DNA from: Lycorma delicatula
Taxonomy: Eukaryota; Arthropoda; Insecta; Hemiptera; Fulgoridae
Reading direction: 5' to 3'
NCBI RefSeq assembly: GCF_047948215.1
Contig: NC_134460.1
Location: 151,022,049 to 151,086,048, forward strand
Length of the DNA: 64,000 nt
Positions 24,715-36,715 of this stretch are shown one piece after another (position 1 is the stretch's first letter; every line of letters starts with the position of its first letter). The translations under genes and the position numbers were made by a program. The notes beneath the pieces were generated by a model that made no database searches, was not told where the DNA came from, and was given only the letters and a program-made list of their open reading frames with translations.

Positions 24715-25250
24715 CTACAAACATATAAAATAATATAAATAGTTATATATACTTTACAATGAGAAATTATTCTTAATTTAAAAACAATAATTCTTGCTTG
24801 GTAATCAAGTAAACCAGGGATGTAGTAAACTACAAGTACACTCACTATATGAACAAGTGACACAGCTGCTTACAGGCCTCTGATTCAATCAATTAATATA
24901 AGCATAACTGATTTAACACAACACAACATTAATTAATGAATAATTAATTTGTAAAAAAAGGGAAAATATAATATCAAAGAGCAACCAAAGCATTTACATC
25001 TGGGCTTGCAAAATTTAACTGTAACCTCATTACAAGAACTGCAGTTTTTCAAGAGAACAGGATTTTTTTAAATAACTACAGAAATTAAAAATTAATCTCT
25101 GAAAACATCAACATTTTCATCTCAGTAAACTGTGTCAGTTCCAGTAGAAAACTGCAAGACAAGCAATGTTTAATTTATCAATGTTCTTTAATTTAAAGAG
25201 AAAATTGTAAGTGTAGCATTTTCCTACCTAAAATTTCTTCTATGCTTCAT
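24715..25250. other. ASCC3 intron where cassette-2 Walker A exons are expected
   Basis: First part of the 3.45-kb gap (24715-28169) in which about 500 residues of ASCC3 should be encoded. I see no GAPTGSGKT, APLKALVRER or Sec63 block on the minus strand, only AT-rich DNA here, LINE remnants at 25250-26640 and AT-rich DNA again beyond 26700. Confidence 0.55.
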
Positions 25251-25610
25251 TAATATCAATCTTCAGAATGAGGCATACAGCTGTATGGTACATTCTAGCA
25301 ACATAAATCTGGAGGAACCTATCCTAATTATGCAAATGATCAAATACTATTCTTGTTGGAGACTTTAACAGCCCTTCTCCAAGATGGGATTACTAAAGAC
25401 TAATGCCATCCAGAAAGTGCCTTGGAGAGATGATTGATAACCTTCTGGATGTTGTAGATACACCACCTACCTACCTCTCATATTCAGGTCGTGATAGTTA
25501 TCACGACCTGATTTGGTTGTTATCCTCCCACACTTATCTGAAAAAACCAAGGCCCTCTTACTCAACGATGCTGGTGGATGTGGTCACAGAGCACTTATAG
25601 TTACGTTGGC
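25250..25610 (+). mobile_element. R1-like LINE, endonuclease fragment
   Basis: The plus strand reads TILVGDFNSPSPRWDY (the GDFN active-site block of APE-type endonucleases), a stop, then MPSRKCLGEMIDNLLDVVDT, PPTYLSYSGRDSYHDLIWLL. This is the middle of an endonuclease domain. It lies before the gag-like fragment although a complete element has gag first, so the two are separate insertions or rearranged. Confidence 0.65.
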
Positions 25611-25739
25611 CATGACAAAAGTGCCATACAATGAAAACTAACCCCTACGTTGGAACTTTAAAAAGGCAGACTTGAATATAAAAAGCTTACTGATTCCGAC
25701 CATGAGTTGAAGAGTTTTCACAAGCCGGAGTCAGGCCTG

Positions 25740-26640
25740 ACAGCTCTGCTCCATTGGTCCATGATGTTTTGGCGAAACTTGATGACTTGTTTTCCTATCT
25801 AGCAAATCCCAAGAGTACCAATGCACCTACCACGGGGAGATTATTGCCCCGTCAAGAATTCTTTCGAGTGACTTTCACAGCTCTCATGGAGGGTTTTGAA
25901 AATCTTGCCTCAAAGCCTAAGGAGGTAACTGCAGTTCAGAAACTGGCCCCAGCGCAGCCGCGTAGGTATGCTGAGGTGATTAGGAGCAGACGTGAAACCC
26001 AGCCAGTCCAAGAAACCTGAAGATGCATTTGTCAGCAGAGCAGAGGGCTCGACTGTCCAGCAGTCAGCTGAAGAAAGACCTCCAGGTTGCACTTCGGGGT
26101 AACTGGAAGGATCTTAAAATCAGAAAAATCAAAGAGACCAACAAGGGATTAGTTGTAGTAGCAGATAACACAGAGACCATTCAGGCAATTAGAGATTTCA
26201 CTGCGGTTAAGCGATTGAAGTAAAAACAGACCCAGAAAGAATGTATAGGCCCTGCATTATAGTCACAGTCTTACCAATGAGGATGTCTTGTCCCTCATTA
26301 GGGAACAGAACACTGATTTGGATGAAGCCGCCTTTCGACGGGACTGCTGGCTGGTCTTTAAAACAGGTAGGCGTGATACACAGCAATATCACAAAGTTTT
26401 TGAAGTGGGTTCTGGTTTCTTTTAAAAATCTACCTCTGCAGGGGTAAACTAACTGTTTATCAATTTTGGGTCCTGCTGAGTAAAAGAGTACGTGGATGTC
26501 CAAAGATGTTTCAGGTGCTGCAGATACAGTCACAGAGCTAAATTTCATAAGTTTGCCTTGGTGTGGGTGCATTATGGTGAGGAGGACCACCAAAAATAAA
26601 AAAAATGGCATACTGTCAAGTATTATGAAATATGTCACTA
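25740..26640 (+). mobile_element. R1-like LINE, ORF1 (gag-like) remnant with zinc knuckles
   Basis: Plus-strand frames in order: VHDVLAKLDDLFSYLANPKS; LSAEQRARLSSSQLKKDLQV; KIKETNKGLVVVADNTETIQ; then with frame changes TNEDVLSLIREQNTDLDEAA, FRRDCWLVFKTGRRD; and KEYVDVQRCFRCCRYSHRAK followed by HYGEEDH. The QRCFRCxxYSHRAKF and GEEDH blocks are CCHC zinc knuckles, typical of ORF1 of R1-clade LINEs. Several frameshifts; not functional. Confidence 0.72.
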
Positions 26641-26699
26641 ACATTTACTGTATTTATTTGCATAATGTCTACATGTTCTACTCCTACTTTTCAGCCCTA

Positions 26700-27903
26700 A
26701 ATTGACAGTCTGGACACTGAGTAAATTTTTTCCTATCGAATACCAAAACTTACAACTGCATTTTGATACATACATCTGGTTCATGAAAATAAGTGTAAAG
26801 ATTTATGGGTAGAACGAGTAAATGAATAAAATTCAAGGAGTCCCTTGAATATGGATAACCACATTAAGAGACCAAACTTATGTTCAAATGCAGTAGTATA
26901 TTTTTCTACACCACACAGTGGATGGCAGGGTCGTACAGGTCCTCAGTTGGCCACAATTGTATTAAATCTACGTAAGAATCGTTACTTTTACTAGCAAGTG
27001 GTGATCAAACACCCACTCAGATATTAGCCCAATTGTGAATCTACAGTCAGATTCACAACAGAAGGCTTCCTCTTCTGTTCTTTCCTCTACTTGTAATTTT
27101 GAAGATGATTTTGAGTAAGTAATTCTCTACAGTCCCTGTCCGACCCTGTCTGAACACTAGTTTTTTAATGCATTTCTGAGAGATCCTTAGCGTGATCAAC
27201 AGTGATAATTGTTCAATGTTTGTAAAAGTCAACAAGAATCAACAACTGTGCAAAATATTATATTTCATTGTTAAGATACTAAAATCATATGAACCAACAT
27301 CACTGATGTGGATATTGTGTTAACATTTCACCTAATGATGCACTCATTACTTTTTAAATGTTCCTTACATTTACAACAAAATACTAAAACCTACTTATAC
27401 GTATAAAAACTAAAGAAAACAATTTAAAAAAGGTGATACTTTTCTATAAATTATTCAATTTTCCTTTTCAACTCAAAAAAGCCTTGATATTTTGAACTAC
27501 AGTGCACGTTCTCTATTGAGGATAAGGCAACAGACTTCAGATCTAAAATATGTTACATCTTAAAACCCATAAAGGAACAGCACCTATACTGCTGTATTTC
27601 TAAAAAAATGATTAAAATGACGAGTAAAATTTTAAAAGGAATTTAGTACAGCAAGCAATTTAGACCAAGTAGTTTAATAAATAAGAAATTTCTAATTCTA
27701 AAAAGACTTTACGAGTACTATGTGACAACCAATAAAACTGGCACTATATTCCTTTTTAATTAAAATATATTATATTTTACTGTTATCAAGCTTCAGAGAT
27801 TTATTTTTTTACTGTACAATTAAATACACAACCATTATTTTTAATATTTTATAAAATAAAACAGATATACTAACAATAATTTTTTTAATATTAATTTTTC
27901 TAC
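26700..27903. other. ASCC3 intron, no gene seen
   Basis: Part of the interval where the first Sec63 region should lie. The stretch to about 27240 is less AT-rich and may be untranslated sequence of the adjoining LINE. From 27240 on it is plain AT-rich DNA. No helicase-related sequence on the minus strand. Confidence 0.5.
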
Positions 27904-28772
27904 AACTATATACACTTCCTTTGTTTGATACTTCCTTTGAAATAATTTATACTTACTTAGAATAACTATTTCATGAAAAAAAAAATTATTTATTTATTAG
28001 TGCCATCAATTTTAAACCACTATTATTAATGAAACTGTAATGAAAATAACTTTACCAGCTAAACCAATAATTTAGTTGGTTTAGTAAATTTTTATCGCCT
28101 GAATAGATGTTTTATTTACCAATAACTAATAATAAAGACAGAAAAAAATTATAAATAAACAATAAATACCTCAGCATTTAAATTATCTGCAAGACAGGCA
28201 GTGAAATTACTTTCAATAGGAAACTGATTTGTCAACAACGATAAATAATGTGATAATTTATCATGACATGTTATAATAATACCATGACCTGACGTATCAA
28301 ATTGAGGTCTGCCAGCACGACCAAATATTTGCAACACATCCAATATACCCAAATCAACAAATGATCCATGTTTTGAATCATACAACTCTGTTCCCTGTTA
28401 CATAATAAACAAAATACAAATTATCTCAATTATCTATTATCTATATATTATTTGTTATCAATATATTATCTATTATTCCTCAATTATCTTTTCACAAAAA
28501 ATATATATACATTTTTTATTTTTTCATTTATTTTCTAAACCACTCACTCTCTAGTTCCACACTTACATTTATTTCTGAATATAGGCTGTTACAATATATA
28601 TTGCATTACTTTTTAAATTCAATAAATAGGGTACTTAATTATTAAATGGAGATATATTTGATATATTTTTTTTTCAATTGCTGCTTTAAAGTAAAAATTA
28701 GATTAGTAAGTGATAATGCAATAAGTATGAATCAATGAACACAAGGAGATCAACTGCAAAGCTGCCGTTGCA
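27904..28772. repeat. Direct tandem duplication, unit 1 (contains an ASCC3 exon)
   Basis: 869 bp repeated at 28801-29669 with one difference seen (c/g in tttatttaSc near 28119). It contains exon 28170-28394 and about 645 bp of flanking intron. The units are separated by 28 bp made of tatacactata-like repeats. Confidence 0.95.
28170..28394 (-). CDS. ASCC3: ASCC3 cassette 1 RecA2 exon (motif VI), copy 1
   Basis: 225 nt (75 codons), phase 0 at both ends, between TAACAG and a GAG-GTATTT donor. It encodes [32 protein letters not shown] (motif VI), [20 protein letters not shown] and [15 protein letters not shown]. It is identical to the segment at 29067-29291. Because the length is a multiple of three, inclusion of both copies would keep the frame and give a protein with motif VI twice. 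Confidence 0.9.
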
Positions 28773-28800
28773 TATACTATATACACTATATACACTATAT
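28773..28800. repeat. Short tandem spacer at duplication junction
   Basis: 28 bp between the two 869-bp units, made of overlapping actatataca-type repeats. The second unit itself begins aactatatacac, so the junction lies in a microrepeat. Confidence 0.85.
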
Positions 28801-29669
28801 AACTATATACACTTCCTTTGTTTGATACTTCCTTTGAAATAATTTATACTTACTTAGAATAACTATTTCATGAAAAAAAAAATTATTTATTTATTAGTGC
28901 CATCAATTTTAAACCACTATTATTAATGAAACTGTAATGAAAATAACTTTACCAGCTAAACCAATAATTTAGTTGGTTTAGTAAATTTTTATCGCCTGAA
29001 TAGATGTTTTATTTAGCAATAACTAATAATAAAGACAGAAAAAAATTATAAATAAACAATAAATACCTCAGCATTTAAATTATCTGCAAGACAGGCAGTG
29101 AAATTACTTTCAATAGGAAACTGATTTGTCAACAACGATAAATAATGTGATAATTTATCATGACATGTTATAATAATACCATGACCTGACGTATCAAATT
29201 GAGGTCTGCCAGCACGACCAAATATTTGCAACACATCCAATATACCCAAATCAACAAATGATCCATGTTTTGAATCATACAACTCTGTTCCCTGTTACAT
29301 AATAAACAAAATACAAATTATCTCAATTATCTATTATCTATATATTATTTGTTATCAATATATTATCTATTATTCCTCAATTATCTTTTCACAAAAAATA
29401 TATATACATTTTTTATTTTTTCATTTATTTTCTAAACCACTCACTCTCTAGTTCCACACTTACATTTATTTCTGAATATAGGCTGTTACAATATATATTG
29501 CATTACTTTTTAAATTCAATAAATAGGGTACTTAATTATTAAATGGAGATATATTTGATATATTTTTTTTTCAATTGCTGCTTTAAAGTAAAAATTAGAT
29601 TAGTAAGTGATAATGCAATAAGTATGAATCAATGAACACAAGGAGATCAACTGCAAAGCTGCCGTTGCA
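28801..29669. repeat. Direct tandem duplication, unit 2 (contains an ASCC3 exon)
   Basis: Second unit of the 869-bp duplication; offset exactly 897 bp from unit 1, with no gaps between the copies. Contains exon 29067-29291. Confidence 0.95.
29067..29291 (-). CDS. ASCC3: ASCC3 cassette 1 RecA2 exon (motif VI), copy 2
   Basis: Exact coding duplicate of 28170-28394, offset by 897 bp, with the same acceptor and donor. It comes first in transcription order, so it is the copy next to the exon ending at 32128. Which copy is ancestral cannot be told, as the duplicated block differs by about one base. Confidence 0.88.
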
Positions 29670-30225
29670 AGTAATAATGTAATACTCCACAATATAAATA
29701 AGATATGAAATGGGTGCAGTTTAGATCAATAGTGAAGAGCAGAATACTGCATAATATGGAAATTTGGGCATCTCATTAGTATAAGAAAACTGAATGCATT
29801 CATGTTGGTTTTTTAAGATTGTTCCACTTTGGCCGCACCACACCCAAAAATTTTGTTAGAGCAAAGATGGGAATCTCATAGATCAAAGTTCAAGTGAATC
29901 ACAGAGTGCAGAAATAATTATTGAAGGTGAAAACAAATAGCTGATAATTGACTGCCAAATATTTATTTGAAAATGTTGATAGTATTGAATGAAGATTGGA
30001 AAGGCAGTGTGGTTTTAAACTAGTTAACATATCTGAAAGAAACATGAAAGAAGGTGTTGGCTGAACACATTATATGAATAGAATATTTTAAATCTCAGAA
30101 AAGAAATATTAAGATTAAGAAGCCTATTTTACTCAGTCTGTAGGTGATGTCAATAGTATTAGGTAGATTTCATAAGAAAGCTACCTATTGTAAAGGGTAC
30201 CATGATTTGACTTGTGGAAAATTTT
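29670..30225. other. ASCC3 intron, possible LINE tail
   Basis: Less AT-rich than typical intron here, with a plus-strand stretch (KLNAFMLVFLRLFHFGR, then NFVRAKMGIS) that looks like decayed coding sequence. I could not place it in a family. Confidence 0.35.
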
Positions 30226-30885
30226 GACATATCTTTGCGTTTCACATCCCCCTGACCCCAAAACCACCGTCAGTTCAAAAGTTTATATATATATTTCACT
30301 TTCTTGTGGACACGATAACTGCCGTAATTTTGTGCCAATCACTTTCAAACTGTTTCTTAAAAATAACTCATCCCAAAATCTCTGTCAAGTTTGTTAATGG
30401 TCAAAATCAAACCATGGCGATGGAAATGGGGGGAGGGGCTTTTTCGAAAAAACAAAATATTGCTATAACTTTCTTAAAGAGTAAAATATCGAATTTGTTT
30501 AAAATTCCTACTATTCTTTAGATACGGGCCTAAAACTTATGTAAGTGAAGTTTTTTGGTATCACCAACCTTTGGCCCAGGAAGTGGAAAAAATGGTAGTT
30601 GAAGACAAACAAAATCATACCTCCCTTAATAGGCACAGTATTGAATTTGTAACAATTTTTGATATGACCAACCCTTACAACAATGGATGATCAAAATGTT
30701 GCTGTAATTGTAAGAAAATGGGGCTTGTCATATGCTAAACAAGTGAAAAGTTTTTCAAATGCAACCATTGTCGTATCGAGTAAATTTGAAGTTTTTCTTA
30801 AATTTAAGGTGGAAATCTTTTTTATCACCAGAAATCTACCTCCGCCTTCTGGCGTGCCGAAAGGGATTTTTGTGAATTCAAATTA
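30226..30885 (+). repeat. Dispersed 650-bp repeat, copy A
   Basis: Matches the reverse strand of 60062-60640 along its length: aatctctgtcaagtttgtta versus atctcggtcgagtttgttaa, gggggaggggctttttcg, gtatcgagtaaatttgaagt, taaatttaaggtggaaat and tacctccgccttctgg. No long reading frame is shared, so it is an unclassified interspersed element. Confidence 0.8.
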
Positions 30886-32127
30886 AAACCCTGATTATCA
30901 GTTATGGAATGTTCTTGGAGTTGGGAAAAGTACATAAAATTAAGGGTGTCCAGTCTCAAAAAAAAAATCTGTTGGTTAACATAGGATGCCAAAAGCTTGT
31001 AGACCTCAAATTTATTTGAAAAGGCAGTTATATAATTTTGAGGGTGACAAAAACTGCTGTATCTGTAATATGCAAGAGCTTGAAGACACATTTTTGCTGG
31101 TAAGTTCAGTTTATTCTACGCTACAATCAAGATATACTTGAGCCTTTTGTTAATAAGAAAACCCAAAAGAAACTACACAGTTTTTGTTGTGAAACATAAA
31201 AGGCAGCTTGACTTGTGTATATGTATATTAGTGAGGCATTAAATCAGTGTAATTGTGTTGTAATTGTTTGTTCTCCGTTTAGTACTGTTATATTTATTTT
31301 ATTGTTGATTTATAATAATGGACAAAAAGGGAAGAATGAAAGAGGATTTATGAATTTAAGTTGATTGTTAAACAGTAAAAGGCTTTAAATGGAGATTATT
31401 AGAATGAGTAAATAAGTTACAATATAGTAAGTACATAAAATGATGTAAGTTAAACATACTGCATACTCAGTTCCTTTTACAAATAAACTATTACTATCAT
31501 ATTATTATTATAATTATTGATATTATTATCACTTTTGCAGTTCCAATTTTTCTATATCAATTTTTTTAAGTATAAAAATTAAATAATTGTGTAAATTTGT
31601 ACAAAACTGCACATTTGTATCTATCTTTTTTTATAAGATCCCTCTTCTTTTTAGTCTATCATCAAATTAATTACCTATTTACTTGTTACAAGGAGTATAG
31701 TGTTTTAGGTAAAATGGTTTACTTTTTACTTTTTCACTAAATTGAATATACTAATGTGTATCAATGTGACAAAGCCCACTGAAATGATGCATATTCGGCC
31801 TCCAATTGGACCTTAATTCTCATAGAAAGCAACTTATACTGCTAATTTCTTAGTTTTTTTTTTGTTTTTTTTTATATTCAAGAAGTAAGGAACCCAGCCT
31901 TTTATGCAACAAATATGCCAATATTCATTTTCAACCCAACTTATCAGTAAATTAAGATCCTGAATATCTGAATATGGATCAACCCACAGATTTGGAGAAG
32001 CCCTTAGAACATTGAAGAATTTAATATTTAAAATTGTGCAATAAGTTACGACAACTAATTACATTATTTTACATTAATCAACATTATTTCATAATAATGA
32101 ATTGTATTTTAGTTTTAAAAAACTGAC
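30886..32127. other. ASCC3 intron, no feature
   Basis: AT-rich intron between the dispersed repeat and exon 32128-32233. No frame or element recognised. Confidence 0.5.
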
Positions 32128-32233
32128 CCGAATTATAACAGCGTGAGCAGGAAGGTTAACACCCCATGCTAATGTTGAAGTATAAACTAGAACTTTTATC
32201 AACCCTTCACCAAAATATTTTTCAACCATCGAC
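32128..32233 (-). CDS. ASCC3: ASCC3 cassette 1 RecA2 exon (motif V)
   Basis: 106 nt, entering with one base that completes an Arg codon (TTCCAG acceptor) and ending CGG-GTCAGT. It encodes [20 protein letters not shown] and [15 protein letters not shown], the [13 protein letters not shown] block of cassette 1. It has no ATG-initiated frame of useful length and was found by reading the strand directly. No lesion. Confidence 0.9.
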
Positions 32234-32642
32234 CTGGAAAAAAAAATAATAAAAAAATGTATATATATATATTATTTATAAAATATATTCACATAATATG
32301 TTTGAACAATTTTCATATAATTTTGCAATAAGCCAATCATTCTAAAGTTTTAAATGAAGAAATTTTAAAATTTAAGTAGCTTTTAATGATCTGGACTGAA
32401 AATTAATGATTTGGTTACTCATACAATACAGGAATTATAGTAAGATAGGAAAATTTATTTATAAAACTAAGTACATGTTTAAAAATTAAGGAAATTAAAC
32501 AAAAGATATAAAATAAATCCTACTATTACACAATTTTGAAAAGAAGATATGAAGTATCACATCATTACAAATTAATCAAACTCTTAATTTAAGAAATTAA
32601 CATATCCATTGTGGTAAATCCAACTGTTCATGTCAAAGCATA

Positions 32643-33884
32643 TATGACAGGGTACCCAAAAATAACTATCATCATTAAAAAAAAAGTTCAATAATTTTAA
32701 TTTTCTGAAAATTTAATCTCTTTCAAAGTGTTATCATGTAACTCAATTGCCCTTAACCTAATAGTTTTCCAAATACTGGGAACTCTTTTTTTTAAATACT
32801 TGCCCAAAGGTTATAATAATTTATCTCTGACTTCCTCCATGGCACAAAAATGCTTTCCTTTGGACTCTTTCTTCATATACAGGAAAGGAAAAAATCAAAT
32901 GAAGTACGATCTTGTGAGAAGGGAGGAGGGTGAGGATCAATGGTCATCTTATTTTGTAACAAAAACTGTTTGGAGTATAGAGCAGTATGGATAGAGCTGT
33001 TATCATGGTGTAGATACCAATAATTACTTTCCCATATCACCAGGCATTTTTGTCTCAAAAAATCTTATCAACATGTCCACGTAGAAATGCTGATTCACTG
33101 TCCAGCATGAGCAAATTCTATGTGAACAATCCTGTTCAACAAAACAAAATTGTCTTCACATTTGATCAAACTAGCCATGCTTTTGTGTTATTGGTGAACT
33201 CTATGATTTCCACTTGCTTGATTGTTGTTTTGTTTCCAGATCATAACTGTAGCACCTGCTTTCATCACCTGCCACAACTTTAGAAAGAAAGTATGAGCCA
33301 TTTTGAAGTTCATCCTTCAAATCATAATACACATTAACAAAACTGATTTTTTATGAGCAGCTGAGACACAAATATTACAACGTGTTCCAAATTCAAATCG
33401 CCTATTAAAATTTATTGGCAAGAACTCATAAACATACTCGTACAACTCAATTCAGAAATATCTGTTTATCAGTCTGACAACAATCTTCATAATTCTATTA
33501 CAAACTTTTTCAAGATTTTTGTCATTTCTAATTGTGAAAAGCTAGCCAGGTCTTGGTTGGTCTTCAAGTGGTTGTGTTTGAAACACAAAAACCACTTGCA
33601 GACTATTGTTTTACTTAAAGCTTCCTCTTTAAAAATATTTTTAAATACTAGTAAAATGTTTCAGCAGCTGCTTTCCCAAAGAGGAAACAAAACTTAACAC
33701 GGACTCTATGTTTTTCTAATAAGTATCAAGAAAAACCACCACGAAATGCCTTATAAAAAATACAGAACAAAGCCATTTGAAAGAACATCGCAGAACATTG
33801 TAAGCTTGCTACAGCTAGAGGTGGAATTCACAACTATTTTTAGATTACATACAAATTCTAGTTATTTTTGTGTCCCCCTCATAT
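32643..33884 (-). mobile_element. Mariner element with inverted terminal repeats
   Basis: About 1.24 kb, the usual mariner size. The ends are imperfect inverted repeats (gggtacccaaaaataac near 32650; the reverse of gttatttttgtgtccccc at 33861) next to TA. The minus strand in several frames reads SYDLETKQQSSKWKS, VNQHFYVDMLIRFFE and NYWYLHHDNSSIHTAL, then HPPPFSQDRTSFDFF. These match SETMAR-like DD34D transposases (the HHDNAPAH and PPYSPDL blocks). Stops and frame changes are frequent. Confidence 0.85.
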
Positions 33885-35551
33885 ACTCCTGCACCAAATA
33901 ATCACATCAAAATAGCTAATTAACTATTCTTCTATTCTTACAGATCACCTTACTCTACCAGTAAAGTAACTACTGCCTTAATCGTAAAATAGATAACACA
34001 GTAAAACTTCTTTTAAGGATTAATATTTCACACAATTGATTTCCTTAATTCTTGACAACATTCACATAAGTTTTGTCCAACTGACTTATATCAGACTTCC
34101 TTGCTTATACAATGATTTTTACACCCCTGATAAAGTTAAAATATTTAAAATTTCCTTGAATCCTTTTATTTGTTTATTTAGGAATTGTTGTCTAAGTATA
34201 ACAAATTCCAAAAAGGTTGTTCTAACACCTGGGCAATTGTAGTAACAATGAAGTGAGAGGATAATGACCCCACCATCAAGTAACTGACACAATCTTTTCA
34301 ATTTTACTCGTGTGAAAATTAATGTTACCATTATACAATTTGCTCATAACAACTGCACACTATTTTTGTTTACACTGATTTATTCAATTATTCAGGTAAA
34401 GTAACCTATCCTACAGAAGACGTTTACTTTTATGAAATGCATACTTTTCCCTTCCATACAACATGCCTGTTCACAAAATAATGTGAGAAGCCATTATTAT
34501 AACACTAACTGGTATACCAACTGACAACAACTGTGAAAGCACACAATAGTGAAAGAAACTTAGAAATTAGTTACATTTACTGTCCACAAGATAGATTAGA
34601 ACATCCATAAAAGAAAAGGTACTTAATACATACAGATCTGAATGCAAATAAAAATGAAAGCTCAAATTGTTAAAAAATTGAGTATACTCTAAAAACAACT
34701 TTGTCAAAGGTAGGCAATATTTAAAAAATTTGGGTAGTCATCATTAATATATGTACAATTTTAATCACATATAAACAAGCCAGACAATGAGTAAACTAAC
34801 TTAACTAGTTTGGACAAGCCAGATCTTCAGTAGTCATTTTTGTCCAATGTTCAAATGCTATGAAACACTAAGGAATCAAATGCTAAAAATTGCTTTCTGG
34901 CTCAATGGTCACAATTTTATGGTATCAAATACCTGGCTAAAAATTTAAGGAAATGCACGGCATAGTTTCACAATGTCCACATGGTAAAAGCACAACTGTA
35001 TTGATATTACTGTTGAGTTCAAGGTTAATTGATTATTTTTCACATTTACTTAATTTTTAGAGATATTTTATTTATTAAGCTATTAAACTGTATTGTTTTT
35101 ACTTTAACTTCTAAACTAAAATTCTTTTTTACTATTAAGATTAGATATTTTATTCTATAAAAGGTTAACTTTTTCCAAATGTATACTCTATTGTGTTACA
35201 ATTGACCATTAAATAGTTAATGGTCAATTGTAAAAAAATAAAATCACAACCTTCTAAATACTAGCAGGTGTTACAGTAAAAACTTAATTACAGTAATCAT
35301 GATAATTCTAATACAGTTACATAACATGTGTTCAAAGATTGTAAGATCATGGCACTTACTTTTAATTAAATTTTAACACCTATACAATACACTTTTGTTA
35401 TTTGCATTTAACCTGTGATACTTTTCCAGGACTAGCCTGACAACAAGCAAGACCAACTACCATGCTGTAAAGTTGATCAACAGCATAATATAATGAAATA
35501 AATTATCAAAATAAAAAATTTAATTGTATAAAAATCAAACAATTTTGTCAC
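33885..35551. other. ASCC3 intron, no gene
   Basis: AT-rich intron. The only structure I noted is the 16-bp hairpin at 35196-35233. Confidence 0.5.
35196..35233. repeat. Perfect hairpin, 16-bp stem and 6-nt loop
   Basis: ttacaattgaccatta, loop aatagt, then its exact reverse complement. No match to known terminators or transposon ends. Confidence 0.85.
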
Positions 35552-35772
35552 CTGTCACTACGTAATAATCCGGCATGATGAACTGAAAATCCAGCCAGAA
35601 ACAATTCTGCAAGCTGTTTAGACCGAGCTCGTTGAAATGTTTTTCTTGCATTACCAGCAGAAGGTCCATCTTCTGGCTCAAACAACCTTAGCTGACCTTT
35701 TCGTGATGCCATTTCTTTTAAAATCATTGCCGTACGAATGGTGGCATTACGTGCATGAACAAAAACCATAAC
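35552..35772 (-). CDS. ASCC3: ASCC3 cassette 1 RecA2 exon (motif IV)
   Basis: 221 nt from TTGTAG to CAG-GTGACA, phase 0 in, two bases out. It reads VMVFVHARNATIRTAMILKE and ends FLAGFSVHHAGLLRSD. VFVHARNAT and HHAGLLR are family signatures at the start of RecA2 of cassette 1. The middle (EPEDGPSAGNARK) is less conserved, as in other ASCC3 proteins. No lesion. Confidence 0.92.
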
Positions 35773-35924
35773 CTACAATAAAAAATTGTTAAAAAGATAA
35801 GTTAAAAAATTTTAAAATACATTAAAAAAGAATAACAAAAAGAAATTCTAACTCAAAATGTGAACAAACTCATTACCATGTTCTCTCAAGTTATCACTTA
35901 CCCTTTAATAGTTTTTTAACCAGT

Positions 35925-36715
35925 TATCTACAAGTGACAGAAGATGTAGTATTAAATGAAGATCATTTTGGTTACAGAAACAGGACTGGCACTAGGGAGG
36001 CTATTATAGCTCCTTTGTGAAAATAAATATTTAGTCCAATATTTCTTTACACTTCAACGTGTATAAAAAGAAGCATTAGTAATAGAGTAGGAGATGAAGA
36101 AACGCAAGCTCTGATTAAGAAAAGAGTAATGATAGGATTTAGCTTGCTCCCACTGCTACAAAAGTTGTATGCTGAAGCTGATAAACTATCAAAGGAAAAA
36201 AAGATTCACTGATGATAATGTTCTTTGAGTAGAAATCAAAAAAGAGTTAGAAAAGGTACTAAGGGGCAAGATATGATTCAAGAAAGGAAAATAATCAAAA
36301 ATTAAAATAAGGGAATATACCAGAGCCGGCCTCCATGGCACAAGTGATAGCATCTCGGCCTTTCATTCGGAGGTCCCAGGTTCAAACCTGGTCAGGCATG
36401 GCATTTTCACACGCAACTTGTCATTCATCTCATCCCCTTAAACAATAGCTAACGGTGGTCCTGAGGGTTAAAAAAAAAGAATAATACCATTTGTGAGGCA
36501 ATTTTTTAATTTAGGTAGTAAAATTGCACGCATTGAACAAAGTAATGGGAGATATACAAAAGCAAACTGGCACAAGCAAGGAAATTTTCATGCAAAAAAA
36601 ATAAATCTTAATACTTGAAATACAGGTCGATGAATTAAAAAGAAATTCTTAAAAATATTTGTGTGAAGATATAGTGTTTCTGGAAACGACTAACTTGAAT
36701 GGCTGCAACAGACTA
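35925..36715 (+). mobile_element. Degraded RTE retrotransposon, copy 4
   Basis: Plus-strand pieces match the RTE protein in order: EDVVLNEDHFGYRNRTGTRE (GEDQFGFRKNIGTRE in copy 2), KKRVMIGFSLLPLLQKLYAE (KGVRQGCSLSPLLFNLYME), FNLGSKIA, TKANWHKQGNFHAKKINLN and IKKKFLKIFV. It has lost large internal parts and is full of stops. A SINE is nested at 36325-36480. Confidence 0.68.
36325..36480 (+). mobile_element. tRNA-derived SINE, family B
   Basis: The head reads gccggcctccatggcacaag, tgatagcatctcgg (A box) and ggttcaaacc (B box at 36379-36388), followed by gcatggcattttcacacgc and an A tail at 36471. A gaata-tacca duplication flanks it imperfectly. Related copies at 3574 and 43122. A tRNA gene is excluded by the lack of a full cloverleaf and by the added body. 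Confidence 0.8.

Noticed and set aside
28170..29291. The two identical exons as a mutually exclusive exon pair
   Set aside because: Mutually exclusive exons differ in sequence and function; these are identical together with their introns, so recent duplication or artefact is far more likely.
27904..29669. CRISPR-like or satellite array
   Set aside because: Only two long units with one spacer; no short regularly spaced repeats occur anywhere in the window.
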